Source: Corynebacterium rouxii
GTDB taxonomy: Bacteria; Actinomycetota; Actinomycetes; Mycobacteriales; Mycobacteriaceae
Length of the DNA: 64,000 nt
NCBI RefSeq assembly: GCF_902702935.1
Contig: NZ_LR738855.1
Span: 1,550,001 to 1,614,000 of the forward strand
Reading direction: 5' to 3'
Part shown: positions 1-10,065 of the stretch, one piece after another
How positions within the stretch are numbered: the first letter of the stretch is position 1
How the letters are laid out: every line of letters starts with the position of its first letter
Notes under the pieces: model-generated
What the model saw: the letters and a program-made list of their open reading frames with translations, nothing else
The model's database searches: none
What the model was told of the DNA's origin: nothing
Program-made: the position numbers and the translations under genes

Positions 1-238
1 ACCCTGCACATCCATGAAGCGTCGGCTCCATTGACTGACTTGGGATCATATAGACTCGTCCGACGAATGTTTGAAGCAAGGTGATCACGAGAAGGGTCAC
101 CACTACGACCAAAGGGATTTCCACAAACCATGGCAGTGGCTTCTTGTCATTGTCGTGCGTTTCGACGCCATCCGTGAGGGACGCAGTCTCGTTATTAGCT
201 GAACTCACCTTGAGAACTCTAGCAGCTGATTCAGTCAT
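1..238 (-). CDS. lepB: Signal peptidase I, N-terminal part (cut by window edge)
   Basis: Type I leader peptidase, which removes signal peptides from exported proteins on the outer face of the membrane. Only the first 79 codons are present. A charged cytoplasmic tail (about residues 1-36) is followed by one membrane segment (about 37-55) and then by the box IPSQSMEPTL, where the Ser before Met (about residue 69) is the expected nucleophile. The Lys general base lies beyond the edge. I chose the ATG at 238; an in-frame GTG at 208 is also possible. It follows rplS on the same strand, an order common in actinobacteria. Confidence 0.9.
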   Translation of the reverse strand, partial: MTESAARVLKVSSANNETASLTDGVETHDNDKKPLPWFVEIPLVVVVTLLVITLLQTFVGRVYMIPSQSMEPTLHGCAG

Positions 239-265
239 CGAATGAAAAAACACCCAGCCACGCTC

Positions 266-280
266 CCTGCGTCGCGCAGG
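266..280 (-). terminator. Small stem-loop between rplS and lepB
   Basis: A perfect 6-bp stem (CCTGCG/CGCAGG) with a 3-nt loop lies after the rplS stop codon and before lepB. A run of six T follows on the minus strand, but only after a spacer of more than ten bases. It could weaken read-through or protect the rplS 3' end. It is not a textbook terminator. Confidence 0.35.
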
Positions 281-327
281 AAGAGAAAGCTGAGCGCTTC
301 GTGCTAGAGCACTGAGCAAGGAAGCTA

Positions 328-669
328 TTAGCGCTTTTCCTTGATCTTGGCTGCTTTACCACGCAGGTCGCGCAGGTAGTACAGCTTCGCACGACGAACG
401 TCACCGCGGGTAACAACCTCGATCTTGTCGATGTTAGGGGTGTGTACTGGGAAGGTACGCTCAACACCGATACCGAAGGAAACCTTACGGATGGTGAAAG
501 TCTCGCGAACGCCAGCACCCTGACGACGAATGACTACACCCTTGAAGATCTGGATACGGGACTTGCTACCCTCGATAACCTTAACGTGAACGTTGAGGGT
601 ATCACCTGGGCGGAAAGCTGGGATATCGTCGCGCAGCGAAGCTGCATCGACCTTGTCAAGAAGGTTCAT
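328..669 (-). CDS. rplS: 50S ribosomal protein L19
   Basis: Large-subunit ribosomal protein that contributes to an intersubunit bridge. The 113 residues match the usual family length and the whole protein is recognisable: [20 protein letters not shown] near the N-terminus, the conserved [19 protein letters not shown] stretch in the middle (about 43-61), and a basic tail ending [14 protein letters not shown] lies a few bases upstream of the ATG. It sits between tex and lepB on the minus strand. The 170-nt gap to tex leaves room for its own promoter. Confidence 0.97.
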   Translation of the reverse strand: MNLLDKVDAASLRDDIPAFRPGDTLNVHVKVIEGSKSRIQIFKGVVIRRQGAGVRETFTIRKVSFGIGVERTFPVHTPNIDKIEVVTRGDVRRAKLYYLRDLRGKAAKIKEKR

Positions 670-784
670 AAAACCAATTCCTTACTTTTATAGGACAGAG
701 GACCCTAGCGGCTTTTCCCTCATCAGGGCGCTCGGCCGGTTCGTGCCCGAGACATGGAAGCAGCCGTCTCTACCAGAGACAGAC

Positions 785-826
785 AACTTGAAAGATTATG
801 CCAGTGAAAAACTGGTATTTCAAGTT
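785..826 (-). terminator. Stem-loop between tex and rplS
   Basis: Outer arms AACTTGAAA / TTTCAAGTT enclose a second perfect 5-bp stem (CCAGT/ACTGG). It lies 17 bases after the tex stop codon and upstream of rplS. It may end the tex transcript or belong to an rplS leader. No U-run follows. Confidence 0.45.
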
Positions 827-842
827 AATCCGCGCAGAAAAT

Positions 843-3119
843 CTAATGGCCAAATCCTGCACGTTTCAGCGCATCTGCAAGAGATCCGTTTGCAGCGGGG
901 CTATTTTTAGCCTTACTACCCGATCGCTTCGGTTTTGCACCCGAATGTTCCCGAGTTTCGGAACGCTGACGCGGCTTTGCGGGGTCGTCGTTAAGCCTCA
1001 TTGTTAATCCGATTCGCTTGCGTTGTGTGTCAACATCAACCACCTTGACTCGCACCACTTGACCGGAATGAACAACCTGATGGGGATCAGAGACGAAAGA
1101 GTCTGACAGTGCTGATACGTGCACGAGCCCATCTTGATGAACTCCGACATCTACGAATGCGCCAAATGCAGCAACATTTGTCACGGTTCCTTCCAAAACC
1201 ATTCCAGGTTTAAGATCTGAAATCTTTTCGATTCCTTCTTTAAAAGTCGCTGTCTTAAATTCTGGGCGCGGATCACGACCCGGTTTATCCAACTCCGCAA
1301 TAATGTCAGTAACTGTCGGAATACCAAAGCGCTCATCAGCAAAATCCGCCGGACGAAGCGAAGACAAAACGCGGGAGTTTCCGATCAACTTATCCACAGA
1401 AAGCCCTGTAGCTTCGGACATTTTACGAACAACCGGATAAGCCTCAGGGTGGACAGCAGAGGCATCGAGTGGATCCTTACCGCCTGAAATCCGCAAGAAA
1501 CCTGCACACTGCTCAAACGCCTTCGGACCCAATCTTGGCACCTTTTTTAAGGCTGTACGGTTGACAAAGGCACCATGTTCATCACGATAATGGACAATAT
1601 TTTCTGCAATGGTTGGGCTGACACCCGCTACCCTGGCAAGCAAAGGAACCGAGGCAGTATTGAGATCAACACCTACTGCATTAACCGCATCTTCAACCAC
1701 TGCATCAAGCGTCTTCGCCAAAGCCGTTTGGTTTACATCGTGCTGATACTGCCCCACTCCGATCGCTTTCGGATCAATCTTGACCAACTCGGCCAGAGGA
1801 TCTTGAAGTCTACGAGCGATAGAAACTGCGCCACGAAGCGAAACATCCATATCTGGGAACTCCCGTGCAGCAGTCTCAGACGCTGAATACACCGAAGCAC
1901 CAGCTTCAGAAACAACGACCGGCGTAGGGCGTGCTCCCCCAGCCTTTTTCAATAGATCCGCTACTTCATGCGCCAACTTTTCAGTCTCACGAGAAGCGGT
2001 GCCATTACCGATAGCCATCAGATCAACATGATGTGTAGCACATGCCGAAGCAAGCGTCTGCACTGCTTGGGTCCACTGGTTTTGCGGCTGGTGCGGGTAA
2101 ACGATCACCGTATCAAGTACTTTTCCGGTGGCATCTACCACAGCGCATTTCACTCCATTGCGATAGCCAGGATCGAGTCCAAGTGTCGCACGCTGTCCTG
2201 CTGGTGCAGCTAGGAGGACGTCGCGAAGGTTTCGCGCAAACACCTCGAGAGCGCCGGCCTCCGCTTTTTCCTTCAACCTCATACGAACATCTAAGGCAGC
2301 AGAAACCTGCAGCTTAGTACGCCACCCCCAGCGAATAGCTTGAGCCAGCCATGCAGAATTGGTGTCTAGCTTAAAGCGATCAGCGATCATGCCTTGGTAG
2401 ATTTCATCATCTCCGGCATCCAGATCAAGCTGCAAAACGCCTTCGTTTTCACCCCTGAGCAGCGCCAAAAAGCGGTGACTTGGCAGCGAGTCAAAGGCCT
2501 CAGAAAACTCAAAATAGTCTTTGAATTTCGCCCCCTCAGTTTCTTTTCCGGCGACGACTCCCGCACGCATAGTTCCGGTGGAGTACATACGTTCACGCAC
2601 ATTACCTACGAGATCAGCATCCGTGGCGAATCGATCGACAAGGATGGCGCGTGCACCTTCAAGTACTTTCTTGGGGTCCTCGAAACCAGCAGTTATATAC
2701 GGCTGAGCGCGCTGCTCGGAATCAGCGCTTGGATGTGCGATGAGCTCATCAACCAGTGCTTCAAGGCCAGCTTCGCGTGCGTTATCAGCCTTAGTTTTAC
2801 GGCGTTTTTTGTAAGGAAGATAGAGATCTTCCAGTCGCGCCTTGGTATCGCACTCAAAAATCTTGCGACGCAGCTCATCGGTCAGCTTGCCTTGTTCCTC
2901 AATTGCTTCCGCAATACTGTGCTTGCGTTCTTCTAATTCACGCAAATACGAAGCACGCTCTTCGATGATACGAAGCTGCGAATCATCGAGTCCCCCTGTC
3001 GCTTCCTTTCGGTAGCGAGCAATAAACGGCACCGTATTGCCCTCTGCAAGCAATGTCAGCGCCGTTTCGATCTGGGATTGTTTCACACCAAGTTCTTTGG
3101 CAATGGTAGCTGCAATCAT
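843..3119 (-). CDS. tex: Tex-family RNA-binding transcription accessory protein
   Basis: Cytoplasmic nucleic-acid-binding protein of the Tex/Spt6-like family, 758 residues, full length. In order it shows the helical Tex N-terminal domain ([19 protein letters not shown] core near residue 30-45), a YqgF/RNase H-like fold starting at [18 protein letters not shown] (about 315), a helix-hairpin-helix region near 485-560, and an S1 RNA-binding domain ([20 protein letters not shown], about 640-710). A lysine- and serine-rich tail follows. The start lies 25 bases after the stop of the upstream small gene, so it is probably co-transcribed with trmD. Confidence 0.95.
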   Translation of the reverse strand: MIAATIAKELGVKQSQIETALTLLAEGNTVPFIARYRKEATGGLDDSQLRIIEERASYLRELEERKHSIAEAIEEQGKLTDELRRKIFECDTKARLEDLYLPYKKRRKTKADNAREAGLEALVDELIAHPSADSEQRAQPYITAGFEDPKKVLEGARAILVDRFATDADLVGNVRERMYSTGTMRAGVVAGKETEGAKFKDYFEFSEAFDSLPSHRFLALLRGENEGVLQLDLDAGDDEIYQGMIADRFKLDTNSAWLAQAIRWGWRTKLQVSAALDVRMRLKEKAEAGALEVFARNLRDVLLAAPAGQRATLGLDPGYRNGVKCAVVDATGKVLDTVIVYPHQPQNQWTQAVQTLASACATHHVDLMAIGNGTASRETEKLAHEVADLLKKAGGARPTPVVVSEAGASVYSASETAAREFPDMDVSLRGAVSIARRLQDPLAELVKIDPKAIGVGQYQHDVNQTALAKTLDAVVEDAVNAVGVDLNTASVPLLARVAGVSPTIAENIVHYRDEHGAFVNRTALKKVPRLGPKAFEQCAGFLRISGGKDPLDASAVHPEAYPVVRKMSEATGLSVDKLIGNSRVLSSLRPADFADERFGIPTVTDIIAELDKPGRDPRPEFKTATFKEGIEKISDLKPGMVLEGTVTNVAAFGAFVDVGVHQDGLVHVSALSDSFVSDPHQVVHSGQVVRVKVVDVDTQRKRIGLTMRLNDDPAKPRQRSETREHSGAKPKRSGSKAKNSPAANGSLADALKRAGFGH

Positions 3120-3144
3120 TCGAACAATCCTAGCAGCCGCCTAG

Positions 3145-3513
3145 TTACACATCTGCCTGCCATGCGCACGCAGCAGTAACACTTGGTTCGATCTCACCTA
3201 CTAACGAGGTCCCGTACCAGTAGCTTCCTTCTGGCAGCTGACGCACAACACATTCGGTGGCTTTTCGCAGTTCACCATCAAATTCTCCGGTAATAACTAC
3301 CCTATGAAGTTGCTCTGAAGTGGGAATCGTCCCATGCTCCTGCTGCCACTGATTAACCAGCATATTGTCCGGTTCACAGGTCAAGTCGATTACTTCGGCA
3401 CGAATATCCGTAACGTTGTATCCCACAGCTGAAAGTTGTTGTGCAATTTCAGACGCCACCTGATCCCATTGCATAGGAGAAATCAGCAGCTGAAGATCAG
3501 TTGAGATTATCAC
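3145..3513 (-). CDS. Conserved corynebacterial hypothetical protein, 122 aa
   Basis: I do not recognise the family. It is a soluble, acidic protein of 122 residues with no signal peptide or membrane segment. It has scattered aromatic residues (YWYGTSLVGE near residue 98) and two cysteines in the middle (about 46 and 88). The GTG start overlaps the last 17 bases of trmD and is preceded by GAGGAAAC, so it is translationally coupled to trmD. The position between trmD and tex suggests a tRNA or ribosome-related role, but that is only context. Confidence 0.7.
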   Translation of the reverse strand: MIISTDLQLLISPMQWDQVASEIAQQLSAVGYNVTDIRAEVIDLTCEPDNMLVNQWQQEHGTIPTSEQLHRVVITGEFDGELRKATECVVRQLPEGSYWYGTSLVGEIEPSVTAACAWQADV

Positions 3514-4375
3514 TGGTGTTTCCTCGCCGCAGGCCTTCTACATAGGCTTGGTCGTGTCGATCCAGCTCCATACCATCCAGCAATTCTGGGCGTACTTCCC
3601 ACGTGCGTTTGAGGGATTGTTCTCGCCTCCACCGTTCGATCTTGGCATGATTGCCGCTAGTGAGCACTTCAGGTACTTCGAATCCACGCCATTCACGAGG
3701 TTTGGTATAGCTTGGGCCTTCCAACAAGCCGTCGGAAAAGCTATCGTCTTGATGCGACTGAGTATTTCCAAGGACACCTGGGATGAGGCGAACTACGGCT
3801 TCAGCGATGACAAGAACGGCAACTTCTCCACCGATGAGAACATAATCGCCGATGGAGACTTCACGTACTCGATAGGTTTTCTTAGCATCTTCGATAACGC
3901 GTTGATCGATGCCTTCGTATCGCCCACAAGCAAAAACAATGTGCTCTTCGTTAGACCACGCGCGTGCATCTTCTTGAGTAAAGGGTGCACCAGCTGGCGT
4001 GGGAACCAAAAGCAACGGTTTATCGGCTTCTGCTATCTCTGCGGCATCATAACCTGCAAATTGAATACCTTCTAGCTCATCATGACGAGGCTTATCGACG
4101 TGCACGCGTGCCGAATCTAATTGCGCACCCATGTGCGCTTTACCCGACATGGTAGCTACATCATCAAGCGCCGGTCCCCACACCGTTGGCTTCATCACCA
4201 TTCCTGGCCCACCGCCGAAGGGAGAATCGTCGACAGACTTATGCGCATCTTCAGCCCACAACCGCAGATCATGAACACCGACACTAAGCAAATCTTTCTC
4301 GATCGCTTTCCCTAAAAGTGCGTGTCTTAGCGGATCAAGATATTCAGGGAAAATTGTGATGACATCAAGTCTCAT
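3497..4375 (-). CDS. trmD: tRNA (guanine-N1)-methyltransferase
   Basis: SPOUT-class enzyme that methylates G37 next to the anticodon using S-adenosylmethionine, preventing frameshifts. The SAM-binding trefoil knot is visible in GRYEGIDQR and EVSIGDYVLIGGEVAVLVIA. From the chosen ATG (MRLDVITIFPEYL) it is 292 residues. That is longer than the usual 230-250 because of an insertion after the first 65 residues. This start shares one base with the rimM stop (TAATG); a start 39 bases upstream is possible but would lie inside rimM. The order rpsP-rimM-trmD is the classical one. Confidence 0.96.
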   Translation of the reverse strand: MRLDVITIFPEYLDPLRHALLGKAIEKDLLSVGVHDLRLWAEDAHKSVDDSPFGGGPGMVMKPTVWGPALDDVATMSGKAHMGAQLDSARVHVDKPRHDELEGIQFAGYDAAEIAEADKPLLLVPTPAGAPFTQEDARAWSNEEHIVFACGRYEGIDQRVIEDAKKTYRVREVSIGDYVLIGGEVAVLVIAEAVVRLIPGVLGNTQSHQDDSFSDGLLEGPSYTKPREWRGFEVPEVLTSGNHAKIERWRREQSLKRTWEVRPELLDGMELDRHDQAYVEGLRRGNTSDNLN

Positions 4376-4875
4376 TAAAGTTCCAGCAGCCCTTCCGGTG
4401 GAGTAATCACACACGTTCCAGCGTCAAGATCAACTTCGGGAACGATATCGTGGACGAATGGAATAAGAACCTCTTTACCGCTTTCAAGGGTTACTTCTAA
4501 AAGTGATTGAGCTGGCCCATGTATAACTCCGGATACTTCACCAATTTTCTTTTCTCCGTGGATAACGGCTAGACCTTCTAGCTCATGGTCATAGAATCCA
4601 TCGTCGTCATCGTCATCGAGTGGAGCTGCGAAAAAGCGCGTACCCCGTAGGCTATCAGCAGCAGTACGATCGGCAATTTCTTTAAATTTCACGAGAAGTC
4701 GATTTTGATGTGGTCGCACAGATGCAATTGTGAGGGAATGTTCTTTCCCGCCTTGTCGCCCGTTGAGAATTTCACCCTGCGCGAACCGAATCTCTGGTTC
4801 TTCCGTAGTTACCTCAATGGCAACCTCACCACGAATACCATGGGATTTCACCACACGACCAATCATTAATTCCAT
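4375..4875 (-). CDS. rimM: 16S rRNA processing protein RimM
   Basis: Assembly factor that binds ribosomal protein S19 and helps mature the 30S head. The 166 residues match the family: MELMIGRVVKSHGIRGEV opens the RimM N-terminal barrel, and the PRC-barrel C-terminal domain carries VLIPFVHDIVPEVDL (about 136-150). A run of six aspartates near residue 87 is a local peculiarity. It lies between rpsP and trmD and overlaps trmD by one base. A strong hairpin separates it from rpsP. Confidence 0.96.
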   Translation of the reverse strand: MELMIGRVVKSHGIRGEVAIEVTTEEPEIRFAQGEILNGRQGGKEHSLTIASVRPHQNRLLVKFKEIADRTAADSLRGTRFFAAPLDDDDDDGFYDHELEGLAVIHGEKKIGEVSGVIHGPAQSLLEVTLESGKEVLIPFVHDIVPEVDLDAGTCVITPPEGLLEL

Positions 4876-4936
4876 GAGATCTAAGGCTACCGCATGCCAG
4901 TAATCTTCAGAATCTCAAACCTCATAATGATATGAG

Positions 4937-4992
4937 AAAACCCCACGATACTTTCCCTACCCGCAGGTAGGATCATTAAGCATCGTGGGGTT
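4937..4992 (-). terminator. Strong hairpin after rpsP
   Basis: On the minus strand AACCCCACGATGCTT pairs with AAGTATCGTGGGGTT, with one mismatch. Inside is a second perfect stem CCTACC/GGTAGG, and TTTTCTC follows. It stands between rpsP and rimM, so it probably ends or attenuates the rpsP transcript, letting S16 be made in excess of RimM and TrmD. Confidence 0.85.
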
Positions 4993-5004
4993 AAGAAAAC
5001 TGTT

Positions 5005-5478
5005 TTACTCAGCAGCCTCTTCAGCTGGAGCTTCCTCAGCCTTTGCGGCTTCCTCAGCCTCAGCTGCAGCCTTAGCAGCAGCTTCTTCCTTAGCTTTCTT
5101 CTTCTTTTCGGTGATAGCCTCAGCGGTTGGGCCCTCGTTAGCCTCTGCAAGAGCCTGGTTGAACAGCTCGAGCTTGGATGGCTTAGGCTCTGCAACCTTC
5201 AAGGTGCCCTCTGCACCCTCAAGACCCTTGAACTTCTGCCAGTCACCGGTGACCTTCAGCAGAGCAAGAACTGGCTCGGTTGGCTGTGCGCCAACACCCA
5301 ACCAGTACTGTGCGCGCTCAGAATCGATCTTGATGACAGATGGATCCTGCTTTGGCTCGTAGATACCAATGTTCTCGATGACCTTACCGTCACGACGAGT
5401 GCGAGCGTCTGCAACGACTACACGGTAGTGAGGGGTACGGATCTTACCCAAGCGCTGAAGCTTGATTTTAACTGCCAT
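5005..5478 (-). CDS. rpsP: 30S ribosomal protein S16 with charged C-terminal extension
   Basis: Small-subunit assembly protein. The first 80-90 residues are the S16 fold ([20 protein letters not shown], then [16 protein letters not shown]). The total of 157 residues exceeds the usual 80-100 because of a tail of Ala, Glu and Lys repeats (about residues 115-157) that looks like a flexible helix. Such tails are known in actinobacterial S16. AGGAGCC stands upstream of the ATG. The gap of over 150 bases before it probably carries its promoter. Confidence 0.95.
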   Translation of the reverse strand: MAVKIKLQRLGKIRTPHYRVVVADARTRRDGKVIENIGIYEPKQDPSVIKIDSERAQYWLGVGAQPTEPVLALLKVTGDWQKFKGLEGAEGTLKVAEPKPSKLELFNQALAEANEGPTAEAITEKKKKAKEEAAAKAAAEAEEAAKAEEAPAEEAAE

Positions 5479-5644
5479 GATGGCTCCTTTATGTGGGTCA
5501 CTGGGAAGTACAGACGTTCACCTTTTAGCGAACCGGTTCATCCCTTGATTTACCTGCGGTGACTCACACCGGCCGACCGTAGACGGTGACGGTATGACGC
5601 AGGAAAAGAATACAAGCTGCCCTACTACAGACAACTTCAGTAAA

Positions 5645-5700
5645 TATAGTCGGTGCCACCGACACTTTCAAATCAGAATGTGTCAGCGGCACCGACTATA
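5645..5700 (-). terminator. Long perfect hairpin after ffh
   Basis: TATAGTCGGTGCC... pairs with ...GGCACCGACTATA across a loop of about 14 bases that itself starts with GACAC/GTGTC pairing. It is only 11 bases beyond the ffh stop and is followed by ATTTA on the minus strand. It is the most likely end of the ffh transcript. Confidence 0.85.
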
Positions 5701-5711
5701 AAGCAAATCTA

Positions 5712-7328
5712 TTACTTCTTGCCTTGACCGAAATCAAGGTTGTTGAGATCAATATTTTCCATGCCTTTTGGAAGTTTAGGCATTCCAGGAAATCCTCCCA
5801 TCCCTGGCATACCGCCACCCTGCTCCATCTGCTGCTGAAGTTTTTGCAATTCCGCCATGTTCGGCATACCCGGCATACCGCCCATATTCGGCATTCCGCC
5901 ACTGCGATTCTTAGCAGGCTTACGTTTACCGTTTTTACCTTTTCGACCTTTGGGCTTCTTCTTGGTAGCACTACGCGATCCACCACCCATGCCGAACTGG
6001 CCAGCCATTTTGTTCATCATCTTCTTCGCTTCAAAGAAGCGCTCTACAAGCTGATTAACTTCGGCTACCGAAACTCCTGAACCAAGAGCAATACGCTTGC
6101 GTCGAGAAGCGTTCAAGATCTTTGGATCGTTGCGCTCAGCTGGAGTCATGCCGCGAATGATCGCCTGAATACGGTCGAGCTGCTTCTCATCAACCATATC
6201 CGCCATGTCCGACATAGCTTTTCCACCAGGCAGCATCTTCAAAATGTTGCCTAGTGGCCCCATTCGACGCACCATGAGCATCTGGTTCAAGAAATCGTCG
6301 AGAGTAAGTTCGCCAGTACCGAGCTTTTGTGCAGTTTCCAGTGCTTGTTGCTGATCGAGTTTCTTTTCTGCTTGTTCGATCAGCGTCAACATATCGCCCA
6401 TGCCGAGAATTCGGCTAGACATACGCTCTGGGTGGAAAATGTCGAAGTCTTCAAGCTTTTCACCGGTAGAGGCAAACATGATCGGTTTGCCGGTGACTTC
6501 TCGAATAGATAGCGCTGCACCACCGCGGGCATCACCATCAAGCTTGGTCAAAACAACACCAGTGAAATCCACGCCATCGCGGAAAGCTTCTGCAGTATTA
6601 ACTGCATCTTGACCAATCATCGCGTCGATGACAAACAGAACTTCATCCGGATTAATAGCATCACGAATGTTGCGAGCCTGCGTCATCAAGGCTTCGTCGA
6701 TGCCCAAGCGACCAGCTGTATCGACGATGACAATATCATGTTGGGTACGCTTGGCTTCTGCGATACCCTGTTGTGCCACTGCTACTGGGTCACCATGGGA
6801 CGTACCCATTTCATGATCACTGGAATCGATAGAGGTACCTGGATCCGGTGCAAAGGTAGGAACACCTGCTCGCTCACCAACGATCGTCAGCTGCTGAACA
6901 GCGCCGGGGCGTTGCAAGTCGCAAGCAACCAGCATCGGAGTATGCCCCTGCTCCACCAGGTGCTTAGCCAATTTACCTGCGAGAGTGGTCTTACCAGCAC
7001 CCTGCAAACCAGCCAACATGATCACCGTTGGCGGGTTCTTCGCTAGGTTCAATCGTCGTGTTTCGCCACCAAGAATTCCCGTTAGCTCTTCATCAACAAT
7101 CTTGATAACTTGCTCTGCTGGATTAAGCGCTTTGGAGACTTCAACGCCTAACGCACGATCTTTTATCCTCGAGATAAATCCACGAACGACTGGTAATGAA
7201 ACATCGGCTTCGAGCAACGCAAGGCGGATCTCTCGGGCAACGGTATTGATGTCAGCCTCAGTAACCTTGCCCTTAGAACGCAACCCAGAAAGGGCATTGC
7301 CGAGCCGGTCAGATAGGGATTCAAACAC
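5712..7328 (-). CDS. ffh: Signal recognition particle protein Ffh (SRP54)
   Basis: GTPase subunit of the signal recognition particle, which binds hydrophobic nascent chains and docks on FtsY. It has 538 residues: N domain, then G domain with GLQGAGKTT (about 107), DTAGRLGID and TKLDGDARGG, then a methionine-rich M domain. The end is an unusually Gly-Met-Pro-rich repeat tail (about 475-530, GGMPNMGGMPGMPN-like), as in other high-GC Gram-positives. It starts with GTG behind GGAGAG. Together with ftsY it brackets the glnK-glnD genes. Confidence 0.96.
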   Translation of the reverse strand: MFESLSDRLGNALSGLRSKGKVTEADINTVAREIRLALLEADVSLPVVRGFISRIKDRALGVEVSKALNPAEQVIKIVDEELTGILGGETRRLNLAKNPPTVIMLAGLQGAGKTTLAGKLAKHLVEQGHTPMLVACDLQRPGAVQQLTIVGERAGVPTFAPDPGTSIDSSDHEMGTSHGDPVAVAQQGIAEAKRTQHDIVIVDTAGRLGIDEALMTQARNIRDAINPDEVLFVIDAMIGQDAVNTAEAFRDGVDFTGVVLTKLDGDARGGAALSIREVTGKPIMFASTGEKLEDFDIFHPERMSSRILGMGDMLTLIEQAEKKLDQQQALETAQKLGTGELTLDDFLNQMLMVRRMGPLGNILKMLPGGKAMSDMADMVDEKQLDRIQAIIRGMTPAERNDPKILNASRRKRIALGSGVSVAEVNQLVERFFEAKKMMNKMAGQFGMGGGSRSATKKKPKGRKGKNGKRKPAKNRSGGMPNMGGMPGMPNMAELQKLQQQMEQGGGMPGMGGFPGMPKLPKGMENIDLNNLDFGQGKK

Positions 7329-7437
7329 GAGACGTACTCTCCTCTAAAACTTTATTTCTCCAGCAACCATATGACACGTGGAGATCGGCGATGCAGCGCA
7401 GCAACACCCAGACCCATTATCTTTTAACGTACCTATG

Positions 7438-9591
7438 CTAACCGTTGGTGAGCACGCGGGTCACATCACGCTCAACTTTGGAGCGATCAAAGCCATCTTT
7501 CAGCTCGCATTGCACAATCATCGTGGCGCCTGGATTAGACATCCGCGCCCACTTAAGGTCAGGTAGCACTCCCAATAAGTGGCCTAGTGCAGCTCGACGA
7601 TCTGTCGTGCGCACTTCCAAGATATTACCGACCCAGAAACTCGCGCATTTGCCACGATCCAACGGTGGTAAGGACGAGTGCACGCCTGACTTGTACGCCT
7701 GCTCAAATTCCGCAGAGTCGAAACGCGTGCCGAGTCGGTTATATACCCTCATACGCGCTGAAACTCCCACCGAGCCGTTTTCAGATGCTGGTTCATCATC
7801 CGAAGACACCACGACAATTTCTGCGGATTCAATGTTCCATTCCTTAGCAGCTATCAATGCTAGGACGCGCACTATCTCCCTGACATAGTCACCAGACCAT
7901 TCCACTTCTGCCGCATAGTTCTTCCCTGTTGGCAAGGTGTCTTTAACAACTGTTAAGGCCAGTGGCGAGACAGCACTCAGCGAAGGTGGATTAGGGACGA
8001 TAGCGGTAAGACGTTGCCGCGCCTGCGCGCACAGCTCTCGTGTGCCGTATCGCAGTACTGCGCTCCACACCCCAGGGGCAGTCCCCTGGGCATCCGCCTC
8101 AACTAGTGCCTCTAGCAGATCAAGAGTCAATAGATCATAGTTGACCGCATCAAGAAGTTTGTCTATCGCCTCTGCGCTTGTTGGGTTATAGCGTCCAACA
8201 ATGTGCGGAATTATGGTGTGCTGTGCGACAAGTGTCTCTACGATTTGAGTATCAGAAGGGTTGAGCCGCAACGTTGTAGCCATATCGACGACAAATTCTG
8301 CGCCGACCTCTTCATGACGACGCCCATACCCCTTGCCAATATCGTGGAATAAGGCTGCAAGGAATAACAGATCAGGACGCGCAACTCGAATACTTTGCGT
8401 CGCACAGTTGGCTGTTACCACCATGCTATGAACATCAATAGTGTGAATATGCACGGATTCACGTGGCATACGTCCCCTAATATGCTCCCATTGTGGGATC
8501 ATTGCTGACCAAAATCCATGCTCGTCAAGTTCTCGGATAACTCGTTGACTATGTACCGAAGAACTAAGCAATGCAAAAAAGTTGCTAGCAGCAGCACTCG
8601 GCCATGTAGGTGGCATGCTAGGAACAGTTTCGAGTTGTTTCCATGCTGATTCCGAAATCGTCATACCTGTTCGCGCGCTTGCTGCAGCAACTCTAAGCAC
8701 TAAGCTGGGATCCTCCAGATTTGGGGTTCTCGACAACGCAAGAGTCCCGTCAACTTCGACAACATCAATATCAACTGGTCGACGTACTGCTTTTCGTACG
8801 CTACTTCGCCGCGGGAGCAGATTGCGCGCTGTAGACAATGCGGCATTAGTGGCATCATCGATAGTGCGTGCAGCTTTTGCCAAGCTTCTCGATAAGTCGT
8901 ATCGGTCTTCACATCCCAAGTCCAAAGCGACGTCAACAGCAAATTCTGGATCGAGCACATCACGTGCCCTGCCCGCATGTTGATGAAGCATTGTACGTAT
9001 GTTGAGCAATAGTTGGCGTTCCTCACCAAGAGGACGTTTGTCACAAAGGTTTCCTAGAGCTAATGCTCTGATCAGCTCAATATCTCGTAGCCCACCCCGC
9101 CCATGCTTGAGATCAGGGTGGGTCATGTCCACAACGGATCCAGAACGATTCCACCGAGCAATCGCAGTATCAGTCACATCGTTGAAATTTTTCTTCAGTT
9201 CCCGACGCCATTGCTCTAGCACGACGCAGCGGGTTGTCGCCGTTAACTGTGGATCTCCGCTGCAATGAGAAATATCTAGTAATGCCAATGCTGCCGTAGG
9301 TTCGGCAGAAATCATATCGGCGCATTCTTTGGGAGTGCGCACGGTATAGTCCAACCGGATTTTTGCATCCCAAATGGGATACCAAAAGTGTTCTAGCCCT
9401 GAAGGAATACTGCCTTCCGGATGTAAAAGAATAAGGTCAATATCCGAATAACTTGTCATCTCGCGTCGCGCCAAAGACCCCGTAGCGGCGATTGCACAAC
9501 TAGGGGGAATCTGAAGCTGCGAGATGACAGCTAATGCTTGCTCACAGGCTCGTTCTCGGATATCAGCCGGCGTGGCAGAAAAGGGCATCAT
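7438..9591 (-). CDS. glnD: PII protein nucleotidyl transferase GlnD
   Basis: Bifunctional enzyme that attaches and removes a nucleotide on GlnK in response to nitrogen status. In C. glutamicum it is an adenylyl- rather than uridylyltransferase. The N-terminus shows the nucleotidyltransferase motif GSLARREMTSYSDIDLILL (about 40-58), the centre an HD hydrolase domain (LAALFHDIGKGYGRRHEEVG), and the C-terminus an ACT-like part. At about 717 residues it is shorter than the proteobacterial form, as usual for corynebacteria. The start is uncertain: two ATGs (9591, 9588) and a TTG (9597) are all in frame just after glnK. Confidence 0.93.
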   Translation of the reverse strand: MMPFSATPADIRERACEQALAVISQLQIPPSCAIAATGSLARREMTSYSDIDLILLHPEGSIPSGLEHFWYPIWDAKIRLDYTVRTPKECADMISAEPTAALALLDISHCSGDPQLTATTRCVVLEQWRRELKKNFNDVTDTAIARWNRSGSVVDMTHPDLKHGRGGLRDIELIRALALGNLCDKRPLGEERQLLLNIRTMLHQHAGRARDVLDPEFAVDVALDLGCEDRYDLSRSLAKAARTIDDATNAALSTARNLLPRRSSVRKAVRRPVDIDVVEVDGTLALSRTPNLEDPSLVLRVAAASARTGMTISESAWKQLETVPSMPPTWPSAAASNFFALLSSSVHSQRVIRELDEHGFWSAMIPQWEHIRGRMPRESVHIHTIDVHSMVVTANCATQSIRVARPDLLFLAALFHDIGKGYGRRHEEVGAEFVVDMATTLRLNPSDTQIVETLVAQHTIIPHIVGRYNPTSAEAIDKLLDAVNYDLLTLDLLEALVEADAQGTAPGVWSAVLRYGTRELCAQARQRLTAIVPNPPSLSAVSPLALTVVKDTLPTGKNYAAEVEWSGDYVREIVRVLALIAAKEWNIESAEIVVVSSDDEPASENGSVGVSARMRVYNRLGTRFDSAEFEQAYKSGVHSSLPPLDRGKCASFWVGNILEVRTTDRRAALGHLLGVLPDLKWARMSNPGATMIVQCELKDGFDRSKVERDVTRVLTNG

Positions 9592-9602
9592 TGACAATGA
9601 AT

Positions 9603-10013
<411 letters not shown>

Positions 10014-10065
10014 CTAGTTTAGCGAAACTCTGAACCAGCATTGTCATAGGCGGTTTCGGCGTGGA

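Noticed and set aside
5724-6080. His- and Phe-rich plus-strand frame opposite the ffh tail
   Set aside because: It is the mirror of the Gly-Met-Pro repeat coding of ffh and has no start signals or homology.
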